Notes under the pieces: generated by a model
Seen by the model: only the letters and a program-made list of their open reading frames with translations
What the model was told of the DNA's origin: nothing
Databases searched by the model: none
NCBI RefSeq assembly: GCF_019802255.1
Contig: NZ_JAHYSS010000007.1
Coordinates: forward strand, 310,001-374,000
Direction of reading: 5' to 3'
DNA: 64,000 nucleotides
Origin: Pedobacter polysacchareus
GTDB lineage: Bacteria; Bacteroidota; Bacteroidia; Sphingobacteriales; Sphingobacteriaceae
In this document: piece by piece, positions 1-7,853 of the stretch
Layout of the letters: each line of letters starts with the position of its first letter
Numbering within the stretch: position 1 is the first letter of the stretch
Translations under genes and position numbers: made by a program

Positions 1-502
1 CGGCTTTAAGTTTCAGCCGGTTTGCCGTAAACTGAGAGATCATAATCTCTTTCATCGCCTGTGCACTATCCGCAAAATTAATCACCTTTCCGCTTACCAA
101 ATGACTTTTGATATAATTCCAGTTGAAAGTTTTATCGACGCCTTTAAAATTGATTCCTTCCACCTCATCATTTACAGAGATGATGGCCGGTTTTGTCGCA
201 TAAGCCTGATAAAAGGCCACATTTGGATTTGCCTTTAAATGCTGGAGGGTTTCCACTCCCGGAACAAAGGGCGTCTGCTCAAAGGAATTGTTCAGGTCGA
301 ACTTGAAAATGCGCACATCACCGATGTAGCCCCTTACCTTCTCCTGAATTTCCGTTTTAAAACCTTTAATGATGGCTACAGAAAGCATCATGACCGCCAA
401 ACTGAGCATTACGCCTGCAATTGCAATGCGAACGATCAGCTTCGAAAAAGTACGCTCAGATTTGATGGCTATACGCCTTGCTATGAAATATTCTATGTTC
501 AA
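1..502 (-). CDS. FtsX-like ABC transporter permease, N-terminal part (3' end outside the window)
   Basis: The reverse strand encodes about 167 residues beginning LNIEYFIARRIAIKSE, then a hydrophobic first membrane segment (around residues 24-45, ending VMMLSVAIIKGFK) and a periplasmic stretch with the GYIGDVRIF pattern. This arrangement is typical of LolC/LolE/MacB-type FtsX permeases that move lipoproteins or other envelope cargo with an ATPase partner. The start appears to be TTG at 500-502: no ATG exists at this point and the N-terminus matches the usual family start (MN.EYFIA). The rest of the protein lies left of the window, so substrate and partner ATPase cannot be judged. Confidence 0.8.
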   Translation of the reverse strand, partial: MNIEYFIARRIAIKSERTFSKLIVRIAIAGVMLSLAVMMLSVAIIKGFKTEIQEKVRGYIGDVRIFKFDLNNSFEQTPFVPGVETLQHLKANPNVAFYQAYATKPAIISVNDEVEGINFKGVDKTFNWNYIKSHLVSGKVINFADSAQAMKEIMISQFTANRLKLKA

Positions 503-528
503 ACTTTTTGCTATAAATAGTGACTTAG

Positions 529-536
529 CAAAAATA
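529..536 (-). promoter_or_regulatory. Candidate -7 promoter element for the FtsX-like gene
   Basis: The reverse strand reads TATTTTTG, an exact match to the Bacteroidota -7 consensus TAnnTTTG, 26 bp before the proposed TTG start. No TTG was seen at the expected -33 distance, so this rests on the -7 match and position only. Confidence 0.45.
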
Positions 537-704
537 CGCCGACGGCATTTTTACAGCGATAAAGTTGCAAATATTATGTGAATTTCTCGACTTAAAATAT
601 CTTCAGCTGCGGGGATATGTTTTTAGCCCTACAAAGCGACAGACTTATTGATCGCCCAATGGAGATAACAGAGCTAAAGAAACAAGTGCTGCAGGATAAA
701 ACCA

Positions 705-797
705 CAAGATATCTTGATATAAATAGCTCAATACACCTAATCAAAAGTACTTTAAAGCGCATAATTAGACATCAAGATATCTATACTTCAAGATATG
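705..797. repeat. Cluster of CAAGATATCTTG palindrome and half-copies
   Basis: Positions 705-716 form the perfect 12-bp palindrome CAAGATATCTTG. A second copy (CAAGATATCT) lies at 773-782 and a third half (CAAGATAT) near 789-796. The 12-mer at 707-718 and that at 771-782 are exact reverse complements, so they could also pair as a stem. The cluster is 130-220 bp before namZ and may be an operator; the regulator is unknown. Confidence 0.4.
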
Positions 798-930
798 TAA
801 ACATAAAAACATCTTTAATTCTCTACTTATATGCTACCTAGGCAGCTTTAGATTTCATCCTCTTCTCAACCTATTCCAATTTTCCTATCTTTATCCTTCT
901 ATAACAAATGATCACCAAATAATTTCCTGA

Positions 931-2211
931 ATGAAAAGATCCCGTTCCTTTTTACTTTTACTTACAGGTCTTAGCCTGCATTTATCCGCCTGTGCAGCGG
1001 GCCATAGTACTCCTCCTACTGCTGTTAAAGCAACAGAAAAGAAAGCTTTGGAAAAACCGCGGAATAAAACCAAGGTTCAAGATCATGAGATTCGCACCGG
1101 AGCAGAGCAAACAGAACAGTACCTGCCTTACCTGAAAGGTAAACGTGTAGGCATGGTGGTTAACCCCACCTCTATTATTGGCAAAGAAACCAGTGTAGAC
1201 AGTCTACTGAAGCTAGGTGTAAACATTGTAAAAATATTCGGACCGGAACACGGTTTTAGAGGGAATGCCAGTGCCGGCATCCATGTAAATGACGCTATAG
1301 ATACCAAAACTGGCATTCCAGCAGTTTCTTTATATGGAAAACACCTCACGCCTACTAAAGAAGAACTGGCAGATGTAGACGTTATGGTTTTTGACATTCA
1401 GGATGTAGGCGTTCGTTTTTATACTTACATAAATACCCTGCAGCACGTGATGGAAGCCTGTGCCGCACAAAATAAAGAAGTACTGATCCTGGATCGTCCA
1501 AATCCCAATGGCTTTTACATTGATGGCCCTATCCTTGATCCGAAACTGGCCTCAGGAATTGGCTTACAACCCATTCCAATTGTTCACGGACTAACCGTTG
1601 GCGAATATGCGCAGATGCTGAACGGAGAAGGCTGGTTAAAGAACAAGCTGAAATGTAAAATCAAAATTATTAAGGTGGCCAATTACAACCATGACCTCCC
1701 TTATGAACTGCCGGTAAAACCATCACCAAACCTAAATACGGCACAGTCTATTCTGCTATACCCTACCACTTGCCTATTTGAAGGCACCTATTTGAATCAT
1801 GGCCGCGGCACTTTATTTCCTTTTACCATCCTTGGCGCTCCAGCATTAAAAGGTAAATACAGCTTTAGTTTTACCCCAAAAAGCATCAAAGGGATGGCCG
1901 AAACACCATTACATGTCAATAAAGTATGCTATGGACTGGACCTCAGAAACTATGACACGGAAAAAATACGCCAGGATAAAGCCTTAAACTTAAATTGGCT
2001 GATCGAACTCTATCAGGCTTATCCGAATAAAGCCGATTTCTTCAATTACAAGCTGAGCAATCAAATGAATAATTTTGACAAACTGGCCGGTGATAGCAGT
2101 CTGAGGTTACAAATCATTGCCGGAAAATCCGAAAAGGAAATCCGGGCCAGCTGGGAACCTGGTTTAACGCGCTATAAAACAATGCGTAAGAAGTATTTGT
2201 TATATCCTTAA
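931..2211 (+). CDS. namZ: Lipoprotein exo-beta-N-acetylmuramidase (NamZ / DUF1343 family)
   Basis: 426 aa. The N-terminus is a lipoprotein signal with lipobox LSAC and lipidated Cys21, so the enzyme is probably membrane-anchored. The mature protein shows DUF1343/GH171 hallmarks: GMVVNPTS, FGPEHGFRG, SLYGKHLTPT, FDIQDVGVRFYTY, LDRPNPNG and VHGLTVGEYA. The characterised member NamZ of Bacillus subtilis removes terminal MurNAc from peptidoglycan fragments, so a cell-wall recycling or scavenging role is expected. Length is normal for the family plus the signal. It is followed 19 bp later by a small charged protein. Family assignment is firm; the exact substrate is inferred. Confidence 0.9.
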   Translation: MKRSRSFLLLLTGLSLHLSACAAGHSTPPTAVKATEKKALEKPRNKTKVQDHEIRTGAEQTEQYLPYLKGKRVGMVVNPTSIIGKETSVDSLLKLGVNIVKIFGPEHGFRGNASAGIHVNDAIDTKTGIPAVSLYGKHLTPTKEELADVDVMVFDIQDVGVRFYTYINTLQHVMEACAAQNKEVLILDRPNPNGFYIDGPILDPKLASGIGLQPIPIVHGLTVGEYAQMLNGEGWLKNKLKCKIKIIKVANYNHDLPYELPVKPSPNLNTAQSILLYPTTCLFEGTYLNHGRGTLFPFTILGAPALKGKYSFSFTPKSIKGMAETPLHVNKVCYGLDLRNYDTEKIRQDKALNLNWLIELYQAYPNKADFFNYKLSNQMNNFDKLAGDSSLRLQIIAGKSEKEIRASWEPGLTRYKTMRKKYLLYP

Positions 2212-2230
2212 CAAATACAAAAACAACCAG

Positions 2231-2449
2231 ATGATGAACAGCGAAGCGAAAAAGAAAAGCGATAAACCCAGTAGTAATTATCAGGAAGAAGTTCCAAAAG
2301 ATAAGGTGCCGGAAGGCAATAAAGCAGTAAAAAAGCCGGAAGACAAAGATTATCATCAAGAAGAAGCTCATTTTAAAAACCCTGCTCAACAGAGAGAAGA
2401 AAGCGAGCAGCCTGTTCATTCGGTCAAAAAAGCACCAAAAGAATCATAA
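2231..2449 (+). CDS. Small, highly charged hypothetical protein
   Basis: 72 aa, dominated by Lys, Glu, Asp, Pro, Ser and Gln, with no hydrophobic segment, Cys or Trp. Composition predicts an unstructured soluble protein. It starts 19 bp after namZ and ends 24 bp before a clear intrinsic terminator on the same strand, which supports a real transcript. Two consecutive ATG codons (2231 and 2234) are possible starts. Small hydrophilic proteins of this kind are common in Sphingobacteriaceae, often without a known role. No function is proposed, and low-complexity sequence makes the call uncertain. Confidence 0.5.
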   Translation: MMNSEAKKKSDKPSSNYQEEVPKDKVPEGNKAVKKPEDKDYHQEEAHFKNPAQQREESEQPVHSVKKAPKES

Positions 2450-2472
2450 ACAAGATAATTATCTATACCAAT

Positions 2473-2506
2473 ACAGGCCCTGATCAATTCAGGGCCTGTT
2501 TCTTTT
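2473..2506 (+). terminator. Intrinsic terminator after the small charged gene
   Basis: Perfect 11-bp stem (ACAGGCCCTGA at 2473-2483 and its complement at 2489-2499) with a 5-nt loop, followed by a T-rich run. It ends rightward transcription and overlaps the stop codon of the convergent topoisomerase gene. Confidence 0.8.
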
Positions 2507-3545
2507 TCATCGCTTTCAGAAACTGCATCAATACCTTTTCCTGTAATTCCAGGCCCCCAGCAGTATCCAACTGAGCTGCCTTCATCTTTTTCAAATATTT
2601 TCCGAGCTGCTCATTTTCGAAAGCTTCCAGTAAAAGTGGGTAAACATAAGCACTTTTACAGACGGCCCTTGTATTTCCAAGCTTTGCAGCGACACAATCC
2701 AGCACTTCCAAAATAATTTTCTTTTTAGGCTTTTCTGAAGCCAGGTCATCGGCACAGCAAATTGCCAGCTGACGCATCGCCTCCAATGTTCCTCCCCAGG
2801 TACGGAAATCCTTAGCCGTAAAATCATCTCCGGTGATTTCTTTGATGTAATTATTTACCTTCCCAGAGTCGATCGCCTGCCGTTCCTTCCCTGCTGTATA
2901 ATATTGGAACAAATCCTGACCAGGGATTTCCTTACATTTCTGCACCATCCTGGCTAATGTTTTATCCGTTAAAGTCAATTCCTGCTGCACTCCTTTTTTA
3001 CCTATAAAACTCAGCATCAATCGGTTTCCATTGATCTTTACATGTTTATTCTTCAAAGTACTGAGGCCATAACTGCCATACAGCTGCTGATAAGCGGCAT
3101 TTCCAACACGAATCAGCGTTTTTTGCATCAGCTGCACACAAATCGCCAGCACCTTTCTTTCGTCAAGTTCTTTGCGTTTCAAATCCCTGCTGATCTTTTT
3201 CCGGGCAGCAGGCAATGCTTTTCCAAAATCCAGCAACCTGAAATACTTGCGATCTGATCGCCTGGAAGTCCATTCCGCATGGTAGCGATACTGCTTCCTA
3301 CCTGCCTGGTCTATACCTGTAGCTTGTAAATACCCATTCTTACGTGGAGAGATCCAAACCGATGTCCATGCCGGAGGCAGCACCAATTGCTGAATCCTTT
3401 CCAGGTCCGGCAAGGCCGTAATCCGCTTTCCATCTTTATCTACATAATGAAAATTACCGGGTTTTCCTTCCCTGTATATCCCAGGTTTAGCGTCTGTTAC
3501 GTATACCAAACCGCTTGATTTTAATTCTTCCAGAGTCTCAACCAT
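2484..3545 (-). CDS. DNA topoisomerase IB
   Basis: 353 aa, the usual size of bacterial poxvirus-like type IB topoisomerases, which relax supercoils through a 3'-phosphotyrosyl nick. Visible family features include the N-terminal YVTDAKPGI.R, the YRYHA.W segment, LIRVGN (Arg146), the run GLSTLKNKHV (161-169), KDFRTWGGT (Arg248) and the C-terminal AVCKSAYVYP, in which Tyr300 is the likely nucleophile. It converges on the small charged gene; the terminator hairpin covers its stop. Upstream lies fmt on the other strand. Cytoplasmic DNA-acting enzyme; the assignment is secure. Confidence 0.92.
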   Translation of the reverse strand: MVETLEELKSSGLVYVTDAKPGIYREGKPGNFHYVDKDGKRITALPDLERIQQLVLPPAWTSVWISPRKNGYLQATGIDQAGRKQYRYHAEWTSRRSDRKYFRLLDFGKALPAARKKISRDLKRKELDERKVLAICVQLMQKTLIRVGNAAYQQLYGSYGLSTLKNKHVKINGNRLMLSFIGKKGVQQELTLTDKTLARMVQKCKEIPGQDLFQYYTAGKERQAIDSGKVNNYIKEITGDDFTAKDFRTWGGTLEAMRQLAICCADDLASEKPKKKIILEVLDCVAAKLGNTRAVCKSAYVYPLLLEAFENEQLGKYLKKMKAAQLDTAGGLELQEKVLMQFLKAMKKKQALN

Positions 3546-3578
3546 ACAATTGAATAAAATAAGCCTAAGATTATTTGT

Positions 3579-3586
3579 TATTTTTG
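3579..3586 (+). promoter_or_regulatory. Candidate -7 promoter element for fmt
   Basis: TATTTTTG matches TAnnTTTG exactly and ends 19 bp before the fmt ATG, giving a short leader. No TTG was found at 19-21 bp upstream. Confidence 0.5.
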
Positions 3587-3605
3587 TCCTCTAAAACAAT
3601 GGACA

Positions 3606-4514
3606 ATGAGATTAGTTTTTATGGGTACGCCCGATTTTGCCGTAGCTTCTTTAAATGCTTTAGTAGAAGCAGGATTTAACGTAGTGGGGGTAGTTACTGC
3701 CGCCGACAAACCTGCCGGAAGAGGTCAGAAACTTCAGGAAAGTGCCGTAAAACAATACGCTGTAGCCAAAGGATTAAAAGTATTACAACCTTTAAAGCTG
3801 AAAGACCCGGAATTTATTCAGGAATTACAGGCTTTAAAAGCCGATTTACAAGTGGTGGTCGCTTTTCGTATGTTACCAGAAATCGTATGGAATATGCCTG
3901 CAAAGGGAACCATTAACCTTCATGCCTCTTTATTGCCGCAATATCGTGGTGCGGCTCCGATCAATCATGCCATTATCAATGGCGAGAAAGAGAGTGGCGT
4001 TACTACCTTTTTCCTGAAACATGAAATCGACACAGGCGATACGATCTTCTCTGAGCGCGTTACCATTGGCGAGGATGAAACTGCCGGAGAACTTCATGAT
4101 CAGCTCATGCACGTAGGCGCAGGCTTGTTGGTAAAGACAGTAAAAGCAATTGAAGAAGGAAATTATACAGAACAACCGCAAGTTCAAAGCGATTCGCTGA
4201 AACATGCACCAAAAATATTTAAAGAATTTTGCATGATCAACTGGGATCAGCCTGCAAAGACGGTTTACAATTTGATCCGCGGACTGAGTCCTTATCCTAC
4301 AGCATTTACCAAACTCGGTGAAAAAACATTGAAAGTATTCAAAGCGGAACTTGAAAATGAAACACCAGATATTCCTGTAGGACAATTCCTGTCAGATGGG
4401 AAGACCTATTTAAAATTTGCCGCCAAAGACGGCTATATTAAACTTACAGATCTTCAATATGAAGGCAAAAAGAGAATGACAGTAGAAGAATTTTTAAGGG
4501 GAATGCGTTTGTAA
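3606..4514 (+). CDS. fmt: Methionyl-tRNA formyltransferase
   Basis: 302 aa. Transfers a formyl group from 10-formyl-tetrahydrofolate to initiator Met-tRNA in the cytoplasm. The N-terminus MRLVFMGTPDFAV and the core NLHASLLPQYRGAAPI are diagnostic. Asn104, His106 and Asp142 keep the spacing of the known E. coli catalytic triad (108/110/146). The C-terminal tRNA-binding domain is present (about 205-302). The start gives the standard N-terminus with no extension. It stands alone, divergent from topoisomerase IB and convergent with the aminotransferase gene. It is not next to def, its common partner elsewhere. Confidence 0.97.
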   Translation: MRLVFMGTPDFAVASLNALVEAGFNVVGVVTAADKPAGRGQKLQESAVKQYAVAKGLKVLQPLKLKDPEFIQELQALKADLQVVVAFRMLPEIVWNMPAKGTINLHASLLPQYRGAAPINHAIINGEKESGVTTFFLKHEIDTGDTIFSERVTIGEDETAGELHDQLMHVGAGLLVKTVKAIEEGNYTEQPQVQSDSLKHAPKIFKEFCMINWDQPAKTVYNLIRGLSPYPTAFTKLGEKTLKVFKAELENETPDIPVGQFLSDGKTYLKFAAKDGYIKLTDLQYEGKKRMTVEEFLRGMRL

Positions 4515-4532
4515 ACCCCTTACGCTTTCCTT

Positions 4533-5372
4533 TTACATTTCATTCAAACGCGCACTCAGGTGCTTGGAGATTTCATTAAAATAACGTTTCCTGCCATATC
4601 CCATTACCCATCTGATACCTCCGGTTGCATTGGTGATGAAGACTTCTTCAGCCTCTTTCAGCACTTCCGGATTAATCTGAGCCTCGGTTAATGGGATATT
4701 GTTGCTTTTAGCCATTCCCATCACTACGCTGCGCATCACGCCGGCAATACAGCCTTCCGACAATGCAGGGGTATAAATCTGCTTATCATACACCACAAAA
4801 ATATTCGAACTGATGCTTTCACAAAGAAAACCTTGTTGATTTAAAATGAAAGCCTCATCCAGGTTATATTGTTTCTTATACAAACCAGCCATCACAAATA
4901 ACAGGGAATTGGTGGTTTTATAGTTAGAAAGCTTATTTATAGGTTTGGTGATTTCATCATAAACATCCACAATTAATCCTTTCTTATTGAGTTCATAGGT
5001 ACTTTGAGGGAGCGCAGTGGCTTCCAGCACATAACCGGATTTATTGCTGTCTGGCGTGTATAAACCAGCGCCAGCTCTGTATACTGACAATCGAAAACGT
5101 ACATTATCCTTCAGTTTATTCCTTTTACAGAGTTCCGCGGTTTTCTGCTTCAAAAAATATTCATCCATCAGGTCGGCCCCGTCCATCTTTAAAGCCTTCA
5201 TACCCGCCTTTAAGCGATCAGCATGCAGCTCTGCAAATTTAAGCTTCCCATTGTTCATACGCATAGATTCAAACAGGCCATCACCATATCTGAACGCCCG
5301 GTTTTCCACCCCAATCACAGGGTGGTTTGCCGCCACGAACTCGCCATTATGTAAAATATATTCTTGCTGCAT
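4533..5372 (-). CDS. Aminotransferase class IV, probable aminodeoxychorismate lyase (PabC-like)
   Basis: 279 aa fold-type IV PLP enzyme. The N-terminal FRYGDGLFESMR motif (27-38) and the PLP lysine Lys152 in LSNYKTTNSL are visible, with the later motif ESISSNIFVV and a TNATGGI near the C-terminus. Length and motifs fit either 4-amino-4-deoxychorismate lyase (folate synthesis) or a branched-chain/D-amino-acid aminotransferase-like protein. PabC is favoured because pabB is in this window (27589-28842) and no other candidate is seen. Its start codon abuts the stop codon of the upstream rluD-type gene, so the two are probably cotranscribed. Confidence 0.75.
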   Translation of the reverse strand: MQQEYILHNGEFVAANHPVIGVENRAFRYGDGLFESMRMNNGKLKFAELHADRLKAGMKALKMDGADLMDEYFLKQKTAELCKRNKLKDNVRFRLSVYRAGAGLYTPDSNKSGYVLEATALPQSTYELNKKGLIVDVYDEITKPINKLSNYKTTNSLLFVMAGLYKKQYNLDEAFILNQQGFLCESISSNIFVVYDKQIYTPALSEGCIAGVMRSVVMGMAKSNNIPLTEAQINPEVLKEAEEVFITNATGGIRWVMGYGRKRYFNEISKHLSARLNEM

Positions 5373-6404
5373 TTACGAAGGCTCCACGATATAGTTTCTC
5401 CATTTGTTCAATACCGAATCAAAATCAGCTGGCAGAGGTGCCTCAAATTCCATATACTCCTTAGTGGTAGGATGTATGAAACCTAAAGTCTGTGCATGTA
5501 AAGCCTGACGAGGGATCATGTTAAAGCAATTCTGTACAAACTGTTTGTATTTATTGAAAGTCGTTCCTTTTACAATTTTATCACCACCATAATTGGCGTC
5601 ATTAAATAAAGGATGTCCGATGTGCTGCATGTGTGCTCTGATTTGGTGTGTACGGCCAGTTTCCAGCTGACAACTAATTAAGGTTACATAACCTAAACGT
5701 TCCAAAACCGAATAATGTGTTACAGACCACTTACCTTTTTCTTCATCATCATAAACATCCATCACAATTCTATTCTTCAAACTACGCCCGATATATCCCG
5801 TAACGGTACCATTTTCCTCAATATCACCCCATGCCAATGCGATATATTTACGTGTGATGCTGTGGTCAAAAAACTGTTTCGCCAATTTAGTCATGGTGAT
5901 TTCGTTTTTGCTGATCAGCAACAGTCCGGAAGTGTCCTTGTCAATACGGTGCACCAGGCCAGGTCTACCTTCATTTCCCGGTAATTGCGGTAAATTTTCA
6001 AAATGGTAGGCTAAAGCATTCACTAATGTGCCGGTGTAATTATTAAATCCTGGGTGTACCACCATTCCAGCAGGTTTATTTACCACCAACAAATCATTGT
6101 CTTCATAAACAATATCCAATGGGATATTTTCAGGATAAACTTCCGTATCTCTTGGCGGATGAGGGAACACGATAGAAATCTCATCTTCCGGTTTCACCTT
6201 GTAACTCGCCTTAACTGTAGCTTTGTTAACCAACACATTTCCAGCCTCAATAGCGTTCTGAATACGGTTACGGGAAGCATTTTCCATACGCCCCATTAAA
6301 AACTTATCTACCCTTAATAAGGACTGTCCTTTATCAACAACAATATTAAAATGTTCGTATAAATCCTGCTCTTCTAATTCCTGCACCTCGCTGCTATTTT
6401 CCAT
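5373..6404 (-). CDS. rluD: RluA/RluD-family 23S rRNA pseudouridine synthase
   Basis: 343 aa. An S4 RNA-binding domain occupies about residues 28-90, followed by the catalytic pseudouridine synthase domain with GLVHRIDKDTSGLL; Asp155 is the catalytic aspartate. The later motif ETGRTHQIRAHM is also typical. S4 plus catalytic domain and this length match RluD, which modifies helix 69 of 23S rRNA, although RluC-type targets cannot be excluded. It is the first gene of a two-gene leftward unit with the class IV aminotransferase; the two genes touch without overlap. A -7 element lies 57 bp upstream. Confidence 0.85.
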   Translation of the reverse strand: MENSSEVQELEEQDLYEHFNIVVDKGQSLLRVDKFLMGRMENASRNRIQNAIEAGNVLVNKATVKASYKVKPEDEISIVFPHPPRDTEVYPENIPLDIVYEDNDLLVVNKPAGMVVHPGFNNYTGTLVNALAYHFENLPQLPGNEGRPGLVHRIDKDTSGLLLISKNEITMTKLAKQFFDHSITRKYIALAWGDIEENGTVTGYIGRSLKNRIVMDVYDDEEKGKWSVTHYSVLERLGYVTLISCQLETGRTHQIRAHMQHIGHPLFNDANYGGDKIVKGTTFNKYKQFVQNCFNMIPRQALHAQTLGFIHPTTKEYMEFEAPLPADFDSVLNKWRNYIVEPS

Positions 6405-6460
6405 GAAATCTATGTCTGTTTGTGATTTGGAAAGCCTTCTTTAACTATGGTTCCCTACTG

Positions 6461-6468
6461 CAAAACTA
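6461..6468 (-). promoter_or_regulatory. Candidate -7 promoter element for rluD
   Basis: Reverse-strand TAGTTTTG matches TAnnTTTG and lies 57 bp upstream of the start codon. No clear -33 TTG was found. Confidence 0.4.
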
Positions 6469-6564
6469 ATCTTTAACAATTACATAATTGAAAAAAAATA
6501 ATTTGGTCTGCTTTTTGATAACAGGCATAGCAATTACCCGCGGCAAATTTTTACTGTTTTAAAC

Positions 6565-6691
6565 GTGTTTACAAACACAAAACAGCCAATAAACTTGTTA
6601 TAAACCAGGTTATTAACTTTAACTCCAGTACTATGAAAAACTTTACTCAAAATGTTAAGATCATTCTTAACTTCTTTCCTTACTTGTTAAG
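6565..6691. repeat. Palindromes in the rluD-dcyD intergenic region
   Basis: The 345-bp divergent gap holds a 14-bp palindrome (GTGTTT-AC-AAACAC, 6565-6578) and an inverted repeat GTTAAG-6 bp-CTTAAC (6654-6671), with a third GTTAAG at 6686-6691. The first shares its GTTTAC half with the palindrome on the downstream start codon. No open frame or RNA gene was recognised here. Confidence 0.4.
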
Positions 6692-6736
6692 AAAGATCTA
6701 TTTTAAGCCATAACCATTCGCTTAAAAAAAGGCTTA

Positions 6737-6758
6737 TATCTTTGTAAACATGTTTACA
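6737..6758 (+). promoter_or_regulatory. -7 element overlapping a 16-bp palindrome centred on the dcyD start codon
   Basis: TATCTTTG (6737-6744) matches the -7 consensus and is followed only 5 bp later by the ATG, so the transcript should be leaderless or nearly so. The perfect palindrome TGTAAACATGTTTACA (6743-6758) overlaps the end of the -7 element and has the ATG at its centre. The shape resembles a LacI-family or similar dimer operator; the regulator is not identified. Confidence 0.5.
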
Positions 6759-7622
6759 GATATCTATAGCCCCGTTCAGCAATTAAAACATCCAATCCTT
6801 CAGCAACTCTGGATTAAAAGAGATGATTTGATTGACCCCTATATTTCAGGGAATAAATGGCGTAAACTAAAGTATTTATTATCGAAAGCCCAGACAGAAA
6901 ATAAGCACCACCTCGTCACTTTTGGTGGTGCTTATTCTAATCATCTGCTCGCAACAGCTGCTGCTGCATCCAGAGCAGGGCTAAAATCTACAGCTTTTGT
7001 CCGAGGCGAAACCGTAAAAAATGAAATGTTAATGTTATGCCAGCTTTTTGGGATGACCCTCCAATTTGTAGACAGAACCAGTTATAAAGACAAATACTCC
7101 TTGTTTGAACAACATTTTAGCAATGATCCCCATGCCCTTTTCATTGATGAAGGAGGGGCAAGTATGGAGGCTATAACTGGCTGTGCAGAGATCATAGCAG
7201 AACTTCCTACCGATATCGACCATATCTTCTGTGCTGCAGGAACCGGAACTACCGCAGCAGGATTGCTGAAAGGGATCCATGATCGAGGCTTAAAAACAAC
7301 ACTTCATGTAGTACCCGCACTGAAAGGAGGCGAATTCATTGGGGAGGAGATTTTCAATTACCTGGGGCACACCAATCAATTGACCTTGCATACAGACTAC
7401 CATTTTGGAGGATATGCCAAAACGAAACCTGAACTCATAGATTTCATGAAAAACTTTGTGAGCAGTCAGGGCATATTAATTGATCCTGTCTACACTGCTA
7501 AAATGATGTATGCCATTGATGACCTTTCCAAAAAAAATCACTTTAGAGAAGAGGAGAAAATTATGGCCATCCATACTGGAGGATTGATGGGTATCCTCGG
7601 CATGAAAGACAAATTCCTTTAA
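6750..7622 (+). CDS. D-cysteine desulfhydrase / 1-aminocyclopropane-1-carboxylate deaminase family protein
   Basis: 290 aa PLP enzyme of the tryptophan-synthase-beta fold. The sequence IKRDDLIDPYISGNKWRK gives the PLP lysine within SGNKWRKL (about residue 36), and TFGGAYSNHLLATAAAA is the conserved Ser/Asn-rich loop. The AAGTGTTAAGLL segment binds the cofactor phosphate. The family contains D-cysteine desulfhydrases and ACC deaminases; the sequence alone does not settle which. At 290 aa it is shorter than well-studied members (about 330 aa). It stands alone, divergent from rluD. Its start lies in a perfect palindrome that overlaps the promoter. Confidence 0.8.
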   Translation: MFTDIYSPVQQLKHPILQQLWIKRDDLIDPYISGNKWRKLKYLLSKAQTENKHHLVTFGGAYSNHLLATAAAASRAGLKSTAFVRGETVKNEMLMLCQLFGMTLQFVDRTSYKDKYSLFEQHFSNDPHALFIDEGGASMEAITGCAEIIAELPTDIDHIFCAAGTGTTAAGLLKGIHDRGLKTTLHVVPALKGGEFIGEEIFNYLGHTNQLTLHTDYHFGGYAKTKPELIDFMKNFVSSQGILIDPVYTAKMMYAIDDLSKKNHFREEEKIMAIHTGGLMGILGMKDKFL

Positions 7623-7623
7623 A

Positions 7624-7748
7624 TAGGATAAAATCTATTCCTTAAAAGGTCCCAGTCCAGCTTATAAGTTTCTTTATATTAAGCGATGTCTTCCGGCTTG
7701 GCCTTTGTTGTAGTTTGCTGGGTTCATTTTCTTATAGATTATATCCTA
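7624..7748. repeat. 125-bp segment bounded by 15-bp inverted repeats
   Basis: TAGGATAAAATCTAT (7624-7638) is the reverse complement of 7734-7748 except for one base. Inside, CCCAG (7651-7655) can pair with CTGGG (7718-7722), so the segment could fold as one long stem. It starts 1 bp after the dcyD stop codon. It may be a structured 3' end, a small RNA or the remnant of a miniature mobile element. Confidence 0.4.
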
Positions 7749-7756
7749 TAATAAAT

Positions 7757-7792
7757 GTTATTTTCCAAATATATAGATATTTGGAAAATAAC
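7757..7792. terminator. Perfect 16-bp hairpin between convergent genes
   Basis: Arms at 7757-7772 and 7777-7792 are perfect complements with a 4-nt loop. The stem is AT-rich. It lies between the convergent dcyD-like and DUF6266 genes, so a bidirectional terminator is likely, though an operator or cruciform is possible. Confidence 0.45.
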
Positions 7793-7797
7793 AAGAC

Positions 7798-7820
7798 AAG
7801 TCTACTTTTTTAATAGACTT
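7798..7820. repeat. Short inverted repeat AAGTCTA / TAGACTT
   Basis: Seven-bp arms (7798-7804, 7814-7820) enclose a T-rich 9-nt loop. It adjoins the 7757-7792 hairpin and may be part of the same termination region for the leftward DUF6266 gene. Confidence 0.35.
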
Positions 7821-7853
7821 TGTATTTAAACCTCATGATTAAACTGAAAACGG

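Larger units (their letters stand above)
503..930. other. Intergenic region between divergent genes
   Basis: AT-rich space between the leftward FtsX-like gene and the rightward namZ gene. It contains the -7 element at 529-536 and a cluster of CAAGATAT repeats at 705-797. The short open frame at 617-841 has no recognisable family or coding character and is not called. No RNA gene was recognised. Confidence 0.6.

Noticed and set aside
617..841. 74-codon open frame upstream of namZ
   Set aside because: No family resemblance, AT-rich composition, and it runs through the CAAGATAT repeat cluster.
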